NCBI GenBank assembly: GCA_963674975.1
Contig: OY771913.1
Coordinates: forward strand, 868,001 to 932,000
Length of the DNA: 64,000 bases
Reading direction: 5' to 3'
Origin: UBA4781 sp963674975
Lineage (GTDB): Bacteria > Chloroflexota > Anaerolineae > Anaerolineales > Anaerolineaceae
The notes under the pieces are model-generated. The model did no database searches and was not told the DNA's origin. It worked only from the letters and a program-made list of their open reading frames with translations. Positions 60,651 through 64,000 of this stretch are shown here, piece by piece. The translations under genes were made by a program, and so were the position numbers. Each line of letters opens with the position of its first letter. Positions within the stretch are counted from its first letter, which is position 1.

Positions 60651-61715
60651 ATGTCTCGAATGTTTGTTCCTGGACCAGTAGATGTAGCACCCGAAGTACT
60701 GGCTGCAATAGCTAAGCCCGTGCTTCCACACCGCAGTAAAGAATATGAAGCGATTTATCATCGGGCAGCCAAGAAATGTGAAGATCTCTTCTACACAAAA
60801 TACCGTGTCTTTATTGGCACCCATTCCGGAAGCGGTATGCAGGAGACCGGAATCCGCAACCTGGTACAAAAAGATGTGCTGTGCTGCATTAACGGCGCTT
60901 TCTCGAAGCGCTGGTACGAAGTTGCCGTTGCCAACGGGAAGCAGGCAGATAAGCTGGAAGCTGAATGGGGAAAAGCCATTGAACCGGATCAGCTGCGTGA
61001 AGCGCTGAAGAAAAAACACTACGAAGCGATCACCGTTGTTCATAATGAGACCTCAACAGGCTGTGAAAGTCCGGTAAAGGAACTGTGCGCCGTAGTGCAG
61101 GAAGTGAGCCCGGATACCCTGGTGATGGTGGATGCCGTTTCTTCTCTGGCAGGCACAAAGATCGAGATGGACAACTGGGGAATTGATTTCCTGCTGACAT
61201 CCTCGCAGAAATGCCTTGCCCTCCCCCCAGGAATTTCTCTGGCAGGTGTAAACGACCGAGCACTTGAAAAAGCCAAAACGGTAGAAAATCGCGGCTGGTA
61301 TTTTGACCTGGTTCTCATGGAAGAATACCGCATTAAAAACACAACCGCCATGACCTCCGCAGTGAATATGGTATACGGTTTGGATTTCCAGCTGGACCGT
61401 ATTTTCGAAGAAGGTCTTGAAAATCGTTTCGCGCGTCATGCTGCCATGTCAAAACGGGTCTATGACTGGTCACTGGAAAATGGCATGGAACCCTTTGCTG
61501 ATCCTAAATACCTTTCAAAGACAGTGGCAACCGTTAAGAATACGATTGGAATGGACATTTCCAAATTGAACGCTTTTCTGCTGGAGCGCGGTATGCGCAT
61601 CGCCAACGGTTATGGTAGTTTAAAGAATCAAACCTTCCGTGTTGCCACCATGGGTGAAACGCAGATGGAAGATATCGAAGAATTACTGGCATACATTGAA
61701 GAATTCATGAAATAA
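60651..61715 (+). CDS. Class V aminotransferase (serine/alanine-glyoxylate type)
   Basis: This 354-residue PLP enzyme starts with FVPGPVDVAPEVL, the usual PGP motif of the serine-glyoxylate/alanine-glyoxylate aminotransferase group. It has GSGMQETGIRNL (cofactor phosphate), VHNETSTGCESP, the Asp in VDAVSSLAGT and the PLP Lys in SSQKCLALPPG. The true amino donor cannot be told from PucG or SgaA by sequence alone. GGAG precedes the start. It is alone between its own promoter and a bidirectional terminator. Confidence 0.87.
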   Translation: MSRMFVPGPVDVAPEVLAAIAKPVLPHRSKEYEAIYHRAAKKCEDLFYTKYRVFIGTHSGSGMQETGIRNLVQKDVLCCINGAFSKRWYEVAVANGKQADKLEAEWGKAIEPDQLREALKKKHYEAITVVHNETSTGCESPVKELCAVVQEVSPDTLVMVDAVSSLAGTKIEMDNWGIDFLLTSSQKCLALPPGISLAGVNDRALEKAKTVENRGWYFDLVLMEEYRIKNTTAMTSAVNMVYGLDFQLDRIFEEGLENRFARHAAMSKRVYDWSLENGMEPFADPKYLSKTVATVKNTIGMDISKLNAFLLERGMRIANGYGSLKNQTFRVATMGETQMEDIEELLAYIEEFMK

Positions 61716-61731
61716 CGCTCAGAAAGTTACA

Positions 61732-61760
61732 AAAGCCCACAGTGATTGTGGGCTTTTTCT
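61732..61760. terminator. Bidirectional terminator between the aminotransferase and S9 peptidase genes
   Basis: AAAGCCCACA (61732-61741) pairs perfectly with TGTGGGCTTT (61747-61756) around GTGAT. A T run follows on the plus strand and the A's preceding it provide T's on the minus strand. Confidence 0.87.
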
Positions 61761-61761
61761 T

Positions 61762-63579
61762 TTAAAGATGCTGATCCAGAAAATCCAGGATCAACCTGTA
61801 ATATTCATGGATCGTTTCATCCCGCCTGAATCCATGCCCTTCTTTTTCAAATATCTTTAAAGTACAGGGAATACCTCGTTCACTCAAAGAATCGTATAGA
61901 GCCACAGATTGGGAGTACTGAACCACAGGGTCTTCATCTCCATGGAACAGCAGCAGCGGATCTTGAATTTCGTCCACATGAAACAGCGGGGAGCGCTGCA
62001 GATACAAATCTTTCTTTTCAGGAAGATTACCGATCAAATATTGATAGTAATGCTTCTCGAATTTATGCGTGTTTTCCGCGTCCTTGATCAGATCCCCAAT
62101 GCCATAGCTGCAGATGCCGCAGCGAAACACATGCGGGTGCCTGCGCAGACAATTCAAGACCGTCGTTCCTCCTGAACTGCTTCCTTTAATTACGATCTTT
62201 GCAGGATCAGCAATTCCTTTTTCTATTAAATGTTTGACCCCCGAATAAACATCTTCTACTTCCAGGTCGCCCCAACTACCCTGCAAAGCATCCCGGTAAT
62301 TCGATCCATAACCGGTGCTGCCGCGATAATTCACCTGGAAATAAGCATATCCACAGGCGGTAAAAAATACGGCTTCGGGAGTTTGCGAGAAATTGCTCTG
62401 GCTGGTTGGTCCGCCATGGATATCCACCAGCAGCGGGAAAGGTCTTTCGGATTCGGAAGCGGGAAGATACAGAATTCCGAATACGCTTTGTCCATCTTTG
62501 CCTTTCCACTCGATATGATCCGGATCGACCGCGAGCGCCTTTTTTTCGCCGGATTCATAACATACTTCAATTTTTCCATCTTTCAGTTCAACGATCTTCT
62601 TCGGTTCCGATGGAGAAGAAGAGAAAAAGACCACTGTATCTGATTGGGAAGAGGTCACCAGGTTTGAACACCATGCACCTGCACAAGCAGAAACCTGCTG
62701 TGACTTTCCACTGCGCACATTCACCTTCCATAGGGCTGCCTGAGCATTAGCATAGCGAAAATAATAGATATTACGGGAATCATAACTCCAGCCGTAAGAA
62801 TGCAGTCCCTGCACCCAATCAGGCGTAGAAAGCATGAAGCCGTCACCGTGCACCAGGATTCTCTTCTCTTTTTTCTTGACATCATAGAGAACCAGGTCTT
62901 CCCATTCTCCATTCTCAACCAGATAGCTCAACCACCTTCCATTGGGAGAAAAGAGAGGTTGGTGGGCTGACTGCCCGATCTTACCGGCGATCCAGGTTTC
63001 ACTAAACAAACGGATCTGCATTCCACCCACTTCTCCGATCTTCACACGGCTGCCCTGCCAGGGCATGCAGGGATGATCCCATTCTACCCATGCGATCAAT
63101 TCCCCCTGCGGATGCCAGACCGGCTGCATGAAAAAATCAGCGCCCTTAACCATCTGCCGCGGCCAATCCAACCCATGTATGGGAACTACAGCCAGAAAAT
63201 CTTCTTCGCGATCGCTGCACACATACAGCACCCACCTGCCATCCGGAGAAACAGCCGGGGATGCCACTTTTCCCCATGCCGGGGTGATCAGTTTTTTCTC
63301 TTTCGTCAGCAGATCAAGCGCGAGCAGTTGGCTGCGGTTGATACAGAATACGGCTTTTCCTTTTGTGGCGCAGAATTCTCCACCCCCATAAAATAATCCT
63401 CCCTTCACCGGTTCTCCGAGTTCGAGCGGTTGGATAGTTTTATCTGCAGCTTGAAGAAAAGCTCTGCCAACACCATCCGCACTCTCGATCCATACGAGAG
63501 AATCATCATCAGTGAGTTGAACGCTTTGCAAGGTCTTTTTTTTCAGAAGAACATCAAGATAGCTTTTTTGTTTTTCCAT
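61762..63579 (-). CDS. Prolyl oligopeptidase (S9) family peptidase
   Basis: This 605-residue protein has an N-terminal beta-propeller (repeats ending SPDGRWVLYV, SPNGRWLSYL) over about 360 residues. An alpha/beta-hydrolase domain follows: DIHGGPTSQSNFSQ, then NYRGSTGYG, the nucleophile GSSSGG (about 475), the Asp in HGDEDPVV and the His in EGHGFRRDE. The triad is complete. This is the acylaminoacyl/dipeptidyl-peptidase group. No signal peptide is seen, so it degrades short peptides in the cytoplasm. It stands alone between two terminators. Confidence 0.9.
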   Translation of the reverse strand: MEKQKSYLDVLLKKKTLQSVQLTDDDSLVWIESADGVGRAFLQAADKTIQPLELGEPVKGGLFYGGGEFCATKGKAVFCINRSQLLALDLLTKEKKLITPAWGKVASPAVSPDGRWVLYVCSDREEDFLAVVPIHGLDWPRQMVKGADFFMQPVWHPQGELIAWVEWDHPCMPWQGSRVKIGEVGGMQIRLFSETWIAGKIGQSAHQPLFSPNGRWLSYLVENGEWEDLVLYDVKKKEKRILVHGDGFMLSTPDWVQGLHSYGWSYDSRNIYYFRYANAQAALWKVNVRSGKSQQVSACAGAWCSNLVTSSQSDTVVFFSSSPSEPKKIVELKDGKIEVCYESGEKKALAVDPDHIEWKGKDGQSVFGILYLPASESERPFPLLVDIHGGPTSQSNFSQTPEAVFFTACGYAYFQVNYRGSTGYGSNYRDALQGSWGDLEVEDVYSGVKHLIEKGIADPAKIVIKGSSSGGTTVLNCLRRHPHVFRCGICSYGIGDLIKDAENTHKFEKHYYQYLIGNLPEKKDLYLQRSPLFHVDEIQDPLLLFHGDEDPVVQYSQSVALYDSLSERGIPCTLKIFEKEGHGFRRDETIHEYYRLILDFLDQHL

Positions 63580-63601
63580 GATCGGTCCTCGATGTAAAAA
63601 A

Positions 63602-63625
63602 AAAGCTCACCATTCCGTGAGCGTT
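63602..63625 (-). terminator. Terminator of the SixA-like gene
   Basis: GCTCAC (63605-63610) pairs with GTGAGC (63617-63622). On the minus strand it is followed by nine T's. It lies 13 bases after the stop codon of the phosphatase gene. Confidence 0.75.
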
Positions 63626-63634
63626 TTTGTTTTT

Positions 63635-64000
63635 CTATTTTAAGTCTTTGGGGCGCCAGAGCTTTTTTAATTTTCCCTCCACCTCATTGCTCACTTCAGA
63701 CCATTCGGTAACAGGTAGAGCAATATAAGCTATAGAAGAAGTCGGCAGCGTCTCTACTTTCCCGGTCAGGGTTTGCAGAAGAGCTTCTAATCCCGGATTA
63801 TGTCCGATGATCATCACACATTTTGCCTTCTGGGGAGAATTTTTTAGAGCCGCGAGAAGATCAGGAACTTCAGCCATATATAACTTGTCGCTGTATTCGA
63901 TTTTCCCTTCATAGGAAGATGCTTTCTTAAAGATAGCGGCAGTTTGTTTTGCCCTTTCAGCAGAAGAACAGAAAATGAGGTCCGGCAGATGCTTTTTATG
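63635..64000 (-). CDS. sixA: SixA-like histidine phosphatase (N-terminus outside the window)
   Basis: The frame is open to the last base, giving the C-terminal 121 residues. They show PDLIFCSSAERAKQTAAIF and MIIGHNPGLEALLQTL, the second and third blocks of the SixA branch of the histidine phosphatase superfamily, whose GHNP His is an active-site residue. The first RHG block lies beyond 64000. SixA removes phosphate from proteins. The true target here is unknown. An internal ATG at 63877 is not the start. Confidence 0.87.
   Translation of the reverse strand, partial: HKKHLPDLIFCSSAERAKQTAAIFKKASSYEGKIEYSDKLYMAEVPDLLAALKNSPQKAKCVMIIGHNPGLEALLQTLTGKVETLPTSSIAYIALPVTEWSEVSNEVEGKLKKLWRPKDLK

Noticed and set aside
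1..64000. CRISPR arrays, insertion sequences, tRNA or rRNA genes
   Set aside because: I found no regularly spaced repeats, transposase-like frames, or tRNA/rRNA sequences. The only long direct repeat is the peptidase tail at 16977 and 17894.

Overview
ORGANISM (inference). Nothing in the window is a taxonomic marker. The mix of families points to Chloroflexota, probably class Anaerolineae: a CAP/LysM surface protein and lipoproteins with Thr/Pro-rich spacers, a helicase-associated-type protein with no motor, DUF3048, DUF2085 and DUF4126 proteins, and a long glycosyltransferase/nonulosonate region with ABC-type polysaccharide export. Base composition looks moderate. I see no rRNA, tRNA, CRISPR array, insertion sequence or phage gene.

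LAYOUT. (1) 1-6.2 kb: the tail of an oxidoreductase-like gene, a CAP/LysM surface protein, an alpha/beta hydrolase, kbl and two poorly known genes. (2) 6.2-11.3 kb: a thiamine operon, read from a near-consensus promoter through a TPP riboswitch whose terminator abuts the first start codon: thiN, thiB, thiP, thiQ and a DUF402 gene. (3) 11.3-18.0 kb: small membrane proteins, a DUF3048 lipoprotein, a GH5-like lipoprotein, an M1-type peptidase lipoprotein, a candidate small RNA, and yjdF lying between the peptidase gene and a decayed copy of its 3' end. (4) 18.1-52.3 kb: a very large minus-strand surface-glycan region, interrupted only by a plus-strand solute-binding lipoprotein (38.5-40.4 kb). 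It splits into an upstream operon (52.3 to 40.4 kb: winged-helix regulator, GDP-fucose-synthase-like enzyme, Wzm/Wzt exporter, PseB, RmlD-like reductase, NeuB/PseI-type synthase, SpsF-type cytidylyltransferase, glycosyltransferases) and a downstream operon (38.4 to 18.1 kb: glycosyltransferases, two further CMP-sugar synthetases, a second NeuB-type synthase, a radical SAM protein, SDR, Gfo/Idh and 2-hydroxyacid dehydrogenases, a DUF115/GT42-like protein, and GT-C and DPM1-like proteins). (5) 52.5-60.5 kb: a methyltransferase-GT2 fusion, another methyltransferase, a GT-C-like membrane protein, a DegT-type aminotransferase, a NodB deacetylase and a large helical-repeat-like protein. (6) 60.6-64 kb: a class V aminotransferase, an S9 peptidase and a SixA-like phosphatase cut by the window end.

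HOW IT WORKS TOGETHER (inference). The 18-52 kb region encodes several NeuB-, NeuA- and SpsF-type enzymes, so the cell probably activates more than one nonulosonic-acid-like sugar as a CMP derivative. These would be built into a glycan by numerous GT2, GT4 and GT-B transferases and exported by Wzm/Wzt. A winged-helix gene leads the upstream operon. A palindrome with the core CAATNATTG overlaps its good sigma-70-like promoter, and a second palindrome with the same core lies over the putative -10 of the downstream operon. One regulator may therefore control both halves. The most novel parts are the parallel ulosonate pathways with a radical SAM enzyme and a 2-hydroxyacid dehydrogenase, the GT42/DUF115-like protein, the yjdF/peptidase-tail arrangement, and a candidate small RNA with a C-rich loop complementary to its own ribosome-binding site.
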